In this document: positions 1-6,944 of the stretch, one piece after another
How positions within the stretch are numbered: position 1 is the first letter of the stretch
Layout: each line of letters begins with the position of its first letter
Assembly: GCA_016650435.1 (NCBI GenBank)
Contig: JAENVT010000447.1
Location: forward strand, 1 to 15,440
Length of the DNA: 15,440 bases
Direction of reading: 5' to 3'
DNA from: Ilumatobacteraceae bacterium
GTDB taxonomy: Bacteria; Actinomycetota; Acidimicrobiia; Acidimicrobiales; Ilumatobacteraceae
Position numbers and translations under genes: made by a program
Notes under the pieces: model-generated
Database searches by the model: none
Told to the model about the DNA's origin: nothing
Seen by the model: the letters and a program-made list of their open reading frames with translations, nothing else

Positions 1-458
1 GGGTGATGCAGACCTTGCCACCGCCGATCTACATGATTATGCCGGGGCGCGTCTTCCGCAACGAGACCACCGATGCAACACACCTCGCGGTGTTTCATCA
101 GCTCGAAGGTCTCGTGATCGACCGCGGTATCACCCTCGCCGACCTGGCCGGCACGATCGAATCGTTCACGAAGGCGTTCTTCGGCGCTGAGTTCGGGTCA
201 CGCCTTCGGCCTAGTTACTTCCCGTTCACCGAACCTTCTGCCGAGTTCGACATTCAGACGCCTACCGGTCAATGGCTCGAACTCGGTGGTTGCGGAATGG
301 TGCATCCCAATGTGCTGCGTGCGGGTGGCCTCGATCCAGAGGAGTGGAGCGGGTTCGCGTTCGGCTTCGGTATCGACCGCATGGCCAAGGAGCGGCACGC
401 GATTGGCGACGTACGCGAGATGTACAGCAACGACCTCCGCTTCGTGGAGCAGTTCTGA
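1..458 (+). CDS. pheS: Phenylalanyl-tRNA synthetase alpha subunit, C-terminal part (cut by left edge)
   Basis: This is the catalytic alpha subunit of the cytoplasmic alpha2beta2 enzyme that charges tRNA-Phe. Only the last 150 or so residues are present; the frame is open to the left edge, so the start lies outside the window. Class II synthetase features are visible. A motif 2 region reads PGRVFRNETTDATHLAVFHQ and is followed by LEGLVID. The C-terminal motif 3 region reads GFAFGFGIDRMA, followed by the usual ending YSNDLRFVEQF. The segment YFPFTEPSAEFD is also typical of the family. The stop is 13 bases before the pheT start, so the two subunits should be made from one message. Nothing in the visible part looks damaged. 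Identification is secure from the motifs and the adjacent pheT. Confidence 0.97.
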   Translation, partial: VMQTLPPPIYMIMPGRVFRNETTDATHLAVFHQLEGLVIDRGITLADLAGTIESFTKAFFGAEFGSRLRPSYFPFTEPSAEFDIQTPTGQWLELGGCGMVHPNVLRAGGLDPEEWSGFAFGFGIDRMAKERHAIGDVREMYSNDLRFVEQF

Positions 459-471
459 TGGGGTCGCTCCG

Positions 472-2820
472 ATGAGAATTGTTCATTCGTGGCTCAACGA
501 GCTCGCCCCGCTCGGCGATGACATCGATACGATCGCCGAAACCATGACCGACCTCGGTCTCGTGGTCGACGAGATCATCCACGTCGGTGCGACAGTCGAC
601 GGCGTCATCACAGCGCGGGTCGTGCGCACCGAGCGGCACCCGGAAGCGGCCAAGGTGCATCGCGTCTATGTCGATGCCGGCGACGGTCGCGAGCGACACG
701 TGTGGTGCGGCGCGTTCAACATGCAGTCCGGCGACATCGTGCCCCTCGCGACGCCGGGCACGGCGATGCCCGACGGGCGGGTGATCGAGCCGAAGCCCAT
801 CCTTGGAATACAGAGCGACGGCATGCTGTGTTCGGCGCGCGAGTTGGGTCTCGGCGACGACCATGCCGGCATCGTGATCCTCCCCGCGGACACACCGCTC
901 GGCGTGCCGTACGGCGAGGCGCTCGGTCTCACGGGGGAAACCGTCTACGACCTCGATGTCACCCGCAACCTCCCCGACTGTTTCGGGTATCTCGGAGTTG
1001 CTCGCCAAGTGGCGGCGCGCCTCGGTGTGCCGCTAGCAGCGCTTCCCGCAGCAATCACCGCGAGCGAGGGTGCACCCGCTCGACAAGCGTCGGTCGAACT
1101 GGTCGATGGTGATCGTTGCGCGCGGTTCACGAGCACAGTGATCAGCGGAATCAGTGTCGGTCCGTCACCCGACTGGATCGCCCACCGGCTGGCCGCGGCC
1201 GGTATGCGCTCGATCAACAACGTCGTCGACGTCAGCAACTATGTGATGCTCGAGCTCAACCAACCGAACCACGCATACGATCTCGACACACTCGGCGGTG
1301 GCGGATTTCGAGTACGTCACGCAGTGGACGGCGAGACGATGGTGACGCTCGATGGTGTCGAGCGGGCGATGACCTCGGAGGATTTGTTGATCTGCGACGC
1401 CACCGACACTCCGATCGGGATCGGTGGAATCATGGGCGGCCTCGACAGCGAGATCAGCGAGACGACCACGGCGATCGCCCTCGAGATCGCCTGGTTCGAA
1501 CCGATCAGCATCGCCAAGACCGCCACCCGGCTCGGCCTTCGCAGCGAGGCATCGCTGCGCTTCGACCGCGGCGTTGATCCGCATGGCATGCCGGCGGCGA
1601 TCGCTCGCTTCGTCGAGCTCCTGCGGCTCACCTGCCCCACCCTCGTCGTGCACGAGGGGATGGTCGATGCCCAGTCGCCGCATCTACCCGTGAGGGCAGT
1701 AATCGACGTTCGCGTCTCGAAGGTCAACGGTCTGCTCGGCACATCGCTGTCGAGCGAGCAGATCCCTGCGTTGATCGTTGGCCTGGGATTTGCGATCAGC
1801 GGCTCCGACCCGTTGACGGTCACCGCTCCTTCGTGGCGGCCCGACTGCACAGAAGAGGTCGACATCATCGAAGAGGTCGCTCGCCAATACGGCTACAGCA
1901 AGATTGGCAAGACCGTGCCGAAGTCGGCGATGCACGGTCGTCTGTCACCCATGCAAGCTCGTCGGCGCCAGCTGCGCGGTGTGCTGCTCGGTCTTGGCAT
2001 CAACGAGGCGATGCCCAACCCGTTCCTTGCCGACGACGATCTGGTTCGTGCCGGGCTCGCCGGCCCGGCCGTGCGCATCGTCAACTCGCTGGTGGCCGAA
2101 GAGAGCGTGTTGCGCACGTCATTGCGTCCGGGTTTGCTGAAGGCGGTTGCGTTCAACGAGTCGCATCGACGAACCAACGTCAGCCTGTTCGAGATCGGTC
2201 ATGTCTATCCGCCCGGCAACGGCGAGCTGCCCGACGAGTACGAACAATTGGGTGTGGTGCTCGCCGGCCGTGATGCCAGGGCAGCGATGGATGTGTGGCG
2301 CGAAGTCGCAGCCGCCATGGGATTCGGTGCGCGCGTCGACCAGACGAATCCTCCCGCCGGGTTGCACCCGACTCGGTCCGCAACATTGTCGCTCGGCAAG
2401 GACGCGATCGGCGCGGTGGGCGAGGTGCATCCCGATGTGCTCGATGCGTACGAAGTCGAAGAACGTGTGGCCGTGCTCGAGCTCAACCTCTCGGTGCTGC
2501 TGGCCAACGATGCCAAGGTCCCGGTATGGAGGCCGACCAGTCGTTTCCCATCCAGCGACTTGGATCTGGCGTTCGCTACTCCCGACTCTGTGACCGCAGA
2601 GAAGGTCGAGAAGGCGATCAAGCAGGCGGCGGGGGCCCTGTTGGTCGACGTGGCGCTGTTCGACGTGTACCGCGGTGCCGGCCTGCCCCCCGACAGTCGC
2701 AGCTTGGCGTATCGCCTGAGACTCCAGGCGTTAGATCGCACGCTCAGCGACACCGAACTCACCGACGTGCGCCACAAGATTGTCGCCGGCGTCGCCAAGC
2801 TCGGGGCGACGCTTCGCTAG
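472..2820 (+). CDS. pheT: Phenylalanyl-tRNA synthetase beta subunit
   Basis: This is the large subunit of phenylalanyl-tRNA synthetase, involved in tRNA binding and editing of mischarged Tyr-tRNA. The ATG at 472 gives MRIVHSWLNELAPL, the standard PheT start; the frame is open further upstream only because it runs over the pheS end. The product is 782 residues, close to the usual 800. Domains seen in order are an EMAP/OB-fold tRNA-binding domain (about 40-150, with ITARVV and the GIQSDGMLCSARELGL segment), the B3/B4 editing region (about 205-390), the B5 domain (about 411-478, with SWRPDCTEEVDIIEEVAR), the catalytic-like core, and a C-terminal FDX-ACB anticodon-binding domain (about 688-782). 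The Shine-Dalgarno sequence is weak, consistent with coupling to pheS. It converges on the next gene with 11 bases between stops and no clear terminator hairpin. Confidence 0.97.
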   Translation: MRIVHSWLNELAPLGDDIDTIAETMTDLGLVVDEIIHVGATVDGVITARVVRTERHPEAAKVHRVYVDAGDGRERHVWCGAFNMQSGDIVPLATPGTAMPDGRVIEPKPILGIQSDGMLCSARELGLGDDHAGIVILPADTPLGVPYGEALGLTGETVYDLDVTRNLPDCFGYLGVARQVAARLGVPLAALPAAITASEGAPARQASVELVDGDRCARFTSTVISGISVGPSPDWIAHRLAAAGMRSINNVVDVSNYVMLELNQPNHAYDLDTLGGGGFRVRHAVDGETMVTLDGVERAMTSEDLLICDATDTPIGIGGIMGGLDSEISETTTAIALEIAWFEPISIAKTATRLGLRSEASLRFDRGVDPHGMPAAIARFVELLRLTCPTLVVHEGMVDAQSPHLPVRAVIDVRVSKVNGLLGTSLSSEQIPALIVGLGFAISGSDPLTVTAPSWRPDCTEEVDIIEEVARQYGYSKIGKTVPKSAMHGRLSPMQARRRQLRGVLLGLGINEAMPNPFLADDDLVRAGLAGPAVRIVNSLVAEESVLRTSLRPGLLKAVAFNESHRRTNVSLFEIGHVYPPGNGELPDEYEQLGVVLAGRDARAAMDVWREVAAAMGFGARVDQTNPPAGLHPTRSATLSLGKDAIGAVGEVHPDVLDAYEVEERVAVLELNLSVLLANDAKVPVWRPTSRFPSSDLDLAFATPDSVTAEKVEKAIKQAAGALLVDVALFDVYRGAGLPPDSRSLAYRLRLQALDRTLSDTELTDVRHKIVAGVAKLGATLR

Positions 2821-2831
2821 GTGCACGCCCC

Positions 2832-3125
2832 TCAGTCGATGTGCTTGTCGTTGACGGTGTTGGTCTCGATGACTTGCGCGGGTGCCGGCAAGCCTGCCGC
2901 TGCAATGGCGGCGCCCAGGCGTGAAGCCATGAATGCCTCTTGCGCGGCTTTCGATTCCCACTTCTCCACGACGACCCAGCCATTCGGGGTCGGGCCGGCG
3001 GCGTGTGACTTTATGCCGTCCGGCCAGTCCCCGGAACCATCCCGATTGATGCCCAGAGTCTCGTTGACCTTCCAGTAGTCGGCCTCGCTGACACCTTCGA
3101 AGACCAGCACAATTGCGTACGACAT
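2832..3125 (-). CDS. Small ABM-like (dimeric alpha/beta barrel) protein of unknown function
   Basis: A 97-residue protein beginning MSYAIVLVFEGVSEADYW. I chose the ATG at 3125 because a good purine-rich site (GGAAAGGGG, complement of 3134-3142) lies 8 bases upstream; a longer frame to 3170 would put that site inside the gene. Small proteins of this kind, with an ALVLVF-type first strand, a tryptophan-rich middle (GWVVVEKWESKAAQEAF) and a C-terminal VIETNTV-type strand, occur in mycobacteria and other actinobacteria. They resemble the antibiotic biosynthesis monooxygenase (ABM) fold. No catalytic residues can be assigned and no substrate is known. It lies downstream of another small ABM-like gene on the same strand, 84 bases away, so the two may be co-transcribed. 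Confidence 0.8.
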   Translation of the reverse strand: MSYAIVLVFEGVSEADYWKVNETLGINRDGSGDWPDGIKSHAAGPTPNGWVVVEKWESKAAQEAFMASRLGAAIAAAGLPAPAQVIETNTVNDKHID

Positions 3126-3209
3126 ATCGTTGACCCCTTTCCGGGTTGCTCGCCGGGTATTCGCCACCACTGGAGTGGCGGTTCACCGCGACAGCGTCCG
3201 AATTTTAGC

Positions 3210-3500
3210 TCACGCAGGGGAGGGTGCCGGCTCGAGGATGGATGTCCTTGGTCGGCCGCTGAGGCCGGGTGATGCCGTCGGCGATGACCAGACCTGTGTC
3301 TCCAGGAATTGTCGGAACGACTCAGCGCGCTCGGTTGACTCGAAATCGAGGGCCACGACGATGTAGCACGGGTCGTCGACCGGACGGGAGATGCGTTCGC
3401 CGATGACCCCCGCTCCATGACGCGCATGGGCGAAGGCATCGAATGCTGTTCGCCACGTGTTGTAGTCGGTGATGGAATGTTCGATGTGAAGAGTGATCAT
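3210..3500 (-). CDS. Small ABM-like conserved hypothetical protein
   Basis: A 96-residue protein starting MITLHIEHSITDYNTWRTAF. The ATG at 3500 is preferred over an in-frame start at 3536 because the family normally begins at this strand; the extra 12 residues (MATPRPPRYLRF) look non-native. The predicted order is strand, helix (TWRTAFDAFAHARH), strand pair (GERISRPVDDPCYIVVALDF), helix (STERAESFRQFL) and a short C-terminal segment ending RTSILEPAPSPA. This fits the dimeric alpha/beta barrel superfamily, where many members are small unassigned oxygenase- or cyclase-like proteins. Function cannot be given from sequence. It diverges from the LuxR-type gene across 75 bases and precedes the other small ABM-like gene on its own strand. 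The Shine-Dalgarno sequence is weak. Confidence 0.78.
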   Translation of the reverse strand: MITLHIEHSITDYNTWRTAFDAFAHARHGAGVIGERISRPVDDPCYIVVALDFESTERAESFRQFLETQVWSSPTASPGLSGRPRTSILEPAPSPA

Positions 3501-3563
3501 GAAGCGAAGGTACCGAGGAGGCCGGGGCGTGGCCATCCCAGGTTTGTGGGGTTTTGTCAGTCG

Positions 3564-3569
3564 TAGGAT
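3564..3569 (+). promoter_or_regulatory. Possible -10 element (TAGGAT) or Shine-Dalgarno site of the LuxR-type gene
   Basis: TAGGAT ends 6 bases before the GTG start at 3576. Read as a -10 hexamer it matches TATAAT at four of six positions and would place transcription at or very near the start codon, giving a leaderless message. Read as a ribosome site, AGGA lies 7 bases before the GTG. No strong -35 is seen at the right distance. The two readings cannot be separated from sequence. Confidence 0.3.
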
Positions 3570-3575
3570 CGACTT

Positions 3576-4613
3576 GTGTCGAGACGCGACCGCATCGCCA
3601 AGATCTGTGGACGAGGTCTCGATGGGCGTGCGCTCCGAATCGAGTTACTCGCTGAAGTCCGCTCCGAAATCGCGTTCGACGCCTACGTATGGCTAGTGAC
3701 GGATCCTGAGACATGCGTGGGTTCGGCTCCTCTGGCCGATGTGCCCTCGTTGGCCGACATCCCGAAGGTCATCAGACTGAAGTACCTGACAGCGATGAAT
3801 CGTTGGACCACCTTGCCCTCGAACACCGCTGTCACGTTGGTCGGGGCAACCAGTGGGGATCTGTCGAGGAGCCTGGTTTGGCGGGAGCTGCTCCGGGGTT
3901 ACGGGGTCAGCGATGTCATGTCAATGGTGTTCCGCGATCAGTACGGCACCTGGGCGTTCGTCGACCTGTGGCGACACGGTGGCGTCTTTCTAGAAGGGGA
4001 GTGCGAGGTCTTGACGGACCTCGCCGACGTTGCGACCTCGGCACTCCGGCACACCTCGATGCCTTCGTTCGAGCACAGCTCCAGCACGCTTGATCGCCAC
4101 AGTGGGCCCGCTGTGCTGCTGCTGTCGGATGATCTCGAGCTGCTGACCCAAACTCCGCAGGCTGACGCATACCTTCGTGCCTTGCTGCCGACCGACGCCG
4201 AGCGGGCGCCGATTCCGGCCGGCGCATACAACGTGGCCGCACAGCTGCTCGCCCACCAGGCGGCCGTCGACACACACCCGCCATCGGCGCGCGTGCACCT
4301 GCGCGATGGCCTCTGGGTGACGCTTCGCGCGGCACGTATCGAAAAGACGTCTGCCGATGCGGCGTCGATTGCTGTGAGCATCGAGCCGACACCAGCGACC
4401 GAACGAGCCGCGCTTTACGCCCGAGTTGCCGGTCTGAGCGAGCGGGAATCCGAACTGCTCAGGCACCTCGTTGCGGGGACCGATACTCGAGAACTGGCAC
4501 AGCGCCTGTTCGTTTCCGAACACACAGTGCAGGATCACCTCAAGTCGGTCTTTGCAAAAACGGGAGTCAACAACCGGCGGGTCCTCGTTGCCCGCGCCAC
4601 GGGCCTGACCTAG
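3576..4613 (+). CDS. LuxR-family transcriptional regulator with N-terminal sensor-like region
   Basis: A 345-residue regulator. The last 60 residues (286-345) form a LuxR/FixJ-type helix-turn-helix: LSERESELLRHLVAG, then ELAQRLFVSEHTVQDHLKSV for the scaffold and recognition helices, then FAKTGVNNRR. The first 165 or so residues (FDAYVWLVTDPET, LKYLTAMNRW, SLVWRELLRGYGVSDV, YGTWAFVDLWR) resemble the GAF-like sensor region common in actinobacterial LuxR proteins. The middle (170-275) is less clear and may be PAS-like. There is no phospho-acceptor receiver domain and no transmembrane segment, so a cytoplasmic ligand sensor is likely; the ligand is unknown. The GTG start gives MSRRDRIAKICGRGLDG, typical for the family. 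It ends 4 bases from the convergent phosphotransferase gene. Its target genes cannot be inferred, though the divergent ABM-like gene is a candidate by position. Confidence 0.88.
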   Translation: MSRRDRIAKICGRGLDGRALRIELLAEVRSEIAFDAYVWLVTDPETCVGSAPLADVPSLADIPKVIRLKYLTAMNRWTTLPSNTAVTLVGATSGDLSRSLVWRELLRGYGVSDVMSMVFRDQYGTWAFVDLWRHGGVFLEGECEVLTDLADVATSALRHTSMPSFEHSSSTLDRHSGPAVLLLSDDLELLTQTPQADAYLRALLPTDAERAPIPAGAYNVAAQLLAHQAAVDTHPPSARVHLRDGLWVTLRAARIEKTSADAASIAVSIEPTPATERAALYARVAGLSERESELLRHLVAGTDTRELAQRLFVSEHTVQDHLKSVFAKTGVNNRRVLVARATGLT

Positions 4614-4617
4614 ACAC

Positions 4618-5613
4618 TCAATCAGGGGCGGTCCATCGGGCGGGGTCGAGCTGGTGGCTCAGTCCCGACCAGGCCACTCTGGTGTCTTCGGTGTCGTCGT
4701 GCTCGCGCCGGAAATTGCCGACGAACATCGCGATTTCGGTGAGATCCCAGCGCAACATGTACAACCGAATCGAGTCATGGTTCGTGGTGGTCCCGGTCAT
4801 GGCCGCATAGTCCGCGGTGATCGCAGGATCTTCGGCGGCGAGCGACCACAGGTCGCGCTCCGGTGGCGCGACGAGGACGGTATCCCAGTCGATCAACATC
4901 ACGCCCGACGCGGTGCCGATCGTGTTCCCTCGATGGGGCTCTCCGTGGGTGACGACCATGCGTTTCTGTTGCTCGAGCACGCCGGCCGCAAGTTCGTCAT
5001 AGTGCCCGAGTGCCCGATTCACGTCATCTGCGCGAGGTCGTAGCAGTGCTCGAGTCTGCTCCGCATACGGTCCGGCTGTCCACGGTGTGTCGAGGTCGTC
5101 AAGCGCAGCGACGAGTTGGTCACGGCCGTCGATCTTCAGGTCATCGGCGATTGCTATCGGACGAGCAAGGTCGGCCGACCTGTGGAGCTCGGTGATCACA
5201 TCGAGCACGGCCAAACGTTCGGACCGGTTCAGGTACGGACCCCACGAACGAGACTCGCCATCGACATGTGGATACAGGGCGACGGCGTAGCGATGGTCCA
5301 CCACCTCGATGATCGCTCCCTCCGATGTACGGATGGGAGCAACGACGAACGTCAGTCCAGCGCGGCGAAGGAACCACGCTGTCGAGAGCGCCACGCGAAG
5401 TCGTCGCCGTGACTCCTCGAGGGATTCGCGGTCTCGACGCTTGGCTTCGACATCGTCCGCGCTGACGAACCACCGTCGGCCGTCAGCGATCACTCGCCAG
5501 TGATAGCTACCGAAACCCACCGGCGCATATTCGATCGTGTCGATGCTCAGTTCCCAGGCACCGAGCGCCTCGACGACCTGCGCGTCCGAGAGATTATCGG
5601 GACGAGTGAACAC
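4618..5613 (-). CDS. APH-family (aminoglycoside phosphotransferase-like) kinase
   Basis: A 331-residue protein with the APH/choline kinase fold. The catalytic loop is THGEPHRGN (His223, Glu225, His227, Asn230) and the metal-binding segment is LIDWDTV (Asp242, Asp244), followed by PPERDLWSL. The N-lobe strand reads RRWFVSADD, where a canonical kinase would carry an ATP-binding lysine; none is evident there. Glu225 takes the place of the usual catalytic Asp of HGDxHxxN; variants of this sort occur among actinobacterial APH-like proteins. The substrate is unknown, and the fold alone does not imply antibiotic resistance. The GTG at 5613 lies 7 bases after the algH stop on the same strand, so it is probably translated from the algH message. 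The Shine-Dalgarno sequence is poor, in line with coupling. Confidence 0.85.
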   Translation of the reverse strand: MFTRPDNLSDAQVVEALGAWELSIDTIEYAPVGFGSYHWRVIADGRRWFVSADDVEAKRRDRESLEESRRRLRVALSTAWFLRRAGLTFVVAPIRTSEGAIIEVVDHRYAVALYPHVDGESRSWGPYLNRSERLAVLDVITELHRSADLARPIAIADDLKIDGRDQLVAALDDLDTPWTAGPYAEQTRALLRPRADDVNRALGHYDELAAGVLEQQKRMVVTHGEPHRGNTIGTASGVMLIDWDTVLVAPPERDLWSLAAEDPAITADYAAMTGTTTNHDSIRLYMLRWDLTEIAMFVGNFRREHDDTEDTRVAWSGLSHQLDPARWTAPD

Positions 5614-5620
5614 GGCGGTG

Positions 5621-6172
5621 CTAGTTCATCGACAGGTCGTCTGGTGCGTTGGCAAGCCAGGCGATCCGACTGCGTTGCCGCCGCAGGATCAAACGCCACA
5701 GATCTTCAGGCTCGCGGTGAAAGACGTCGTCGCGTTGCGCGTCGAAGACCATCCACGCGCCACCCTCGAGCTCGCTGTCGAGCTGACCTGCAGACCAACC
5801 GGCGTAGCCGCGGAACATCCGTACCCGACCGACTTCGTCTGCCACATCGATCGGATCGCGTGCCAGATCGACGCTGCCAAGATCCGCCAGGATCGGGCTC
5901 CAGGCGTCTTCGCGCGGTCCGCTTAGCTCGGCGATCGCGATCAGGGCATCGAACTGGACGGGTCCGCCATTGAACACGACAGCGGGTGGCGCCGACAGAT
6001 CCATCCATAGGTCGAGGCCGTCGATCTCGGTCTCTTCGGTCGGGTGATTGAGCACGACACCGACAGCGCCTTCGGCGCTGTGCTCCATGATATAGATCAC
6101 CGACCGGTCGAAATTGGGGTCGTCGAGAGGCGGTGTCGCCAACAGCAGCATTCCCCTGGTCGTCGCGTACAT
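5621..6172 (-). CDS. algH: YqgE/AlgH family protein (UPF0301)
   Basis: A 183-residue cytoplasmic protein of the YqgE/AlgH family, matching the usual length of about 185. Family features are an N-terminal GMLLLATPPLDDPNFDRSV followed by IYIMEHSAEGAVGVVLNHP, the central FNGGPVQFDALIAI, and the C-terminal RMFRGYAGWSAGQLDSEL. The biochemical role is not settled; AlgH was named for an effect on alginate regulation in Pseudomonas, which need not apply here. I chose the ATG at 6172 (MYATTRG). A GTG three codons upstream (6181) is an equal alternative. The open frame to 6382 runs across the divergent DUF4230 gene and is not credible as coding. It is the first gene of a two-gene minus-strand unit with the phosphotransferase. 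Confidence 0.9.
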   Translation of the reverse strand: MYATTRGMLLLATPPLDDPNFDRSVIYIMEHSAEGAVGVVLNHPTEETEIDGLDLWMDLSAPPAVVFNGGPVQFDALIAIAELSGPREDAWSPILADLGSVDLARDPIDVADEVGRVRMFRGYAGWSAGQLDSELEGGAWMVFDAQRDDVFHREPEDLWRLILRRQRSRIAWLANAPDDLSMN

Positions 6173-6212
6173 GGAATTCACGGCACCATTCTGGCGTTGA
6201 AGACTCCCTGTA

Positions 6213-6230
6213 CGGTTCACCCCCGAACCG
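6213..6230. repeat. Inverted repeat between divergent algH and the DUF4230 gene
   Basis: CGGTTC (6213-6218) and GAACCG (6225-6230) form perfect 6-bp arms around a 6-base C-rich spacer, in the 79-base gap between the two divergent starts. It could be an operator or a small 5' hairpin just ahead of the ribosome site AAGGAGAG (6232-6239) of the plus-strand gene. No convincing -35/-10 pair stands out on either strand. Confidence 0.4.
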
Positions 6231-6251
6231 CAAGGAGAGAAAACGTTTCCC

Positions 6252-6884
6252 ATGTTCAAAAAGTTCCTAGGTGGTGTCGCGCTCGTCGCCGGCCTGGTAG
6301 TGGCAGGTGTAGTTGGCTTCCAACTGCTCCATTCGCCGTTCTCAACGGTGACCAAAGACCATTCCCCGCCGCCCGTGCTCATTGAACTCCGCGACCTTTC
6401 CGACTTCCATGCTGCTCAGGCCCAGTTCGAGGTGACCCTCGACCTCGAGAAAGACGTGAAGTACGTGCCGAGCGCCATCGCCGGTGAACGCGTGCAATTC
6501 GTCGGGATTGGCACCGTCGACGCTGTCGTCGACTTCAGTTCGATCGGCGCCGGCGCGGTGAAGGTCAGCGATGACAACAAATCAGTGGTCGTGACCCTGC
6601 CCAGCGCCTACGCCATGACTCCAGTGCTCGATCACAAGCAGAGCCACGTCATGAACCGAGATCGTGGCTTGATCAACCGAGTGGTCGGAATCTTCAATGA
6701 CAACCCAACCAGCGAGGCCTCGTTGTACCAGGCAGCCACACAGAAGATGGCAGACTCGGCTCGCCAGACCGACCTGATCCAGCGTGCCCAGGAGCACACC
6801 ACGTTCGTGTTGACGGGGATGCTCAAGTCGATGGGCTTCGAGAAGATTGACATCGTGTTCCAGGTCAATAGCGCCTCGGTGTAG
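6252..6884 (+). CDS. DUF4230 domain protein, N-terminal membrane anchor
   Basis: A 210-residue protein. Residues 5-26 (FLGGVALVAGLVVAGVVGFQLL) are one hydrophobic helix after two lysines, so it is either a membrane anchor or an uncleaved signal; the rest would face outside. The body fits DUF4230: LIELRDLSDFHAAQAQFEV, LDLEKDVKYVPSAIAGER, FVGIGTVDAVVDFSSI, then VLDHKQSHVMNRDRGLINRV and a C-terminal helix-strand ending GFEKIDIVFQ. The molecular function of this family is not known. The ribosome site AAGGAGAG lies 12 bases before the ATG, somewhat far, but the start is fixed by the charged residues before the helix. It is followed after 60 bases by argC, which has its own promoter, so it is probably not part of the arg operon. 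Confidence 0.88.
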   Translation: MFKKFLGGVALVAGLVVAGVVGFQLLHSPFSTVTKDHSPPPVLIELRDLSDFHAAQAQFEVTLDLEKDVKYVPSAIAGERVQFVGIGTVDAVVDFSSIGAGAVKVSDDNKSVVVTLPSAYAMTPVLDHKQSHVMNRDRGLINRVVGIFNDNPTSEASLYQAATQKMADSARQTDLIQRAQEHTTFVLTGMLKSMGFEKIDIVFQVNSASV

Positions 6885-6901
6885 CCATCGAAGTTTGAAC
6901 A

Positions 6902-6933
6902 ATACAGTTGCATGACCATGCGTGCAACTGTAT
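6902..6933. promoter_or_regulatory. Inverted repeat with nested ARG-box-like operator upstream of argC
   Basis: ATACAGTTGCA (6902-6912) and TGCAACTGTAT (6923-6933) are perfect 11-bp arms around a 10-base spacer. Inside is a second palindrome, GCAT-GACC-ATGC (6910-6921). The 18 bases at 6907-6924 match the actinobacterial ARG-box pattern AWTGCATRWWYATGCAWT (recalled from Streptomyces work) at 14 of 18 positions by my count. The element covers the -35 and spacer and runs into the -10 of the argC promoter, so a bound ArgR hexamer would block RNA polymerase. argR is in the downstream operon, implying negative feedback by arginine. Confidence 0.75.
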
Positions 6934-6936
6934 AAT
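6908..6936 (+). promoter_or_regulatory. argC operon promoter, probably giving a leaderless message
   Basis: TTGCAT (6908-6913) and a perfect TATAAT (6931-6936) are separated by exactly 17 bases. A start 7-9 bases downstream of the -10 falls at 6943-6945, and the argC GTG is at 6945. No Shine-Dalgarno sequence precedes that GTG, which supports leaderless translation, a common mode in actinobacteria. Confidence 0.8.
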
Positions 6937-6944
6937 CATACGCC

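Noticed and set aside
262..1008. 248-codon minus-strand frame over the pheS/pheT junction
   Set aside because: Both plus-strand genes are certain here, and the antisense product shows no family features.
2821..2831. Bidirectional terminator between pheT and the ABM-like gene
   Set aside because: The 11-base gap and its flanks show no stable inverted repeat or T run.
5621..6382. Longer 253-residue version of the AlgH protein
   Set aside because: The extra N-terminal 70 residues run across the divergent DUF4230 gene and its promoter region, and are unlike the family, which begins near MYATTRGMLLLA.
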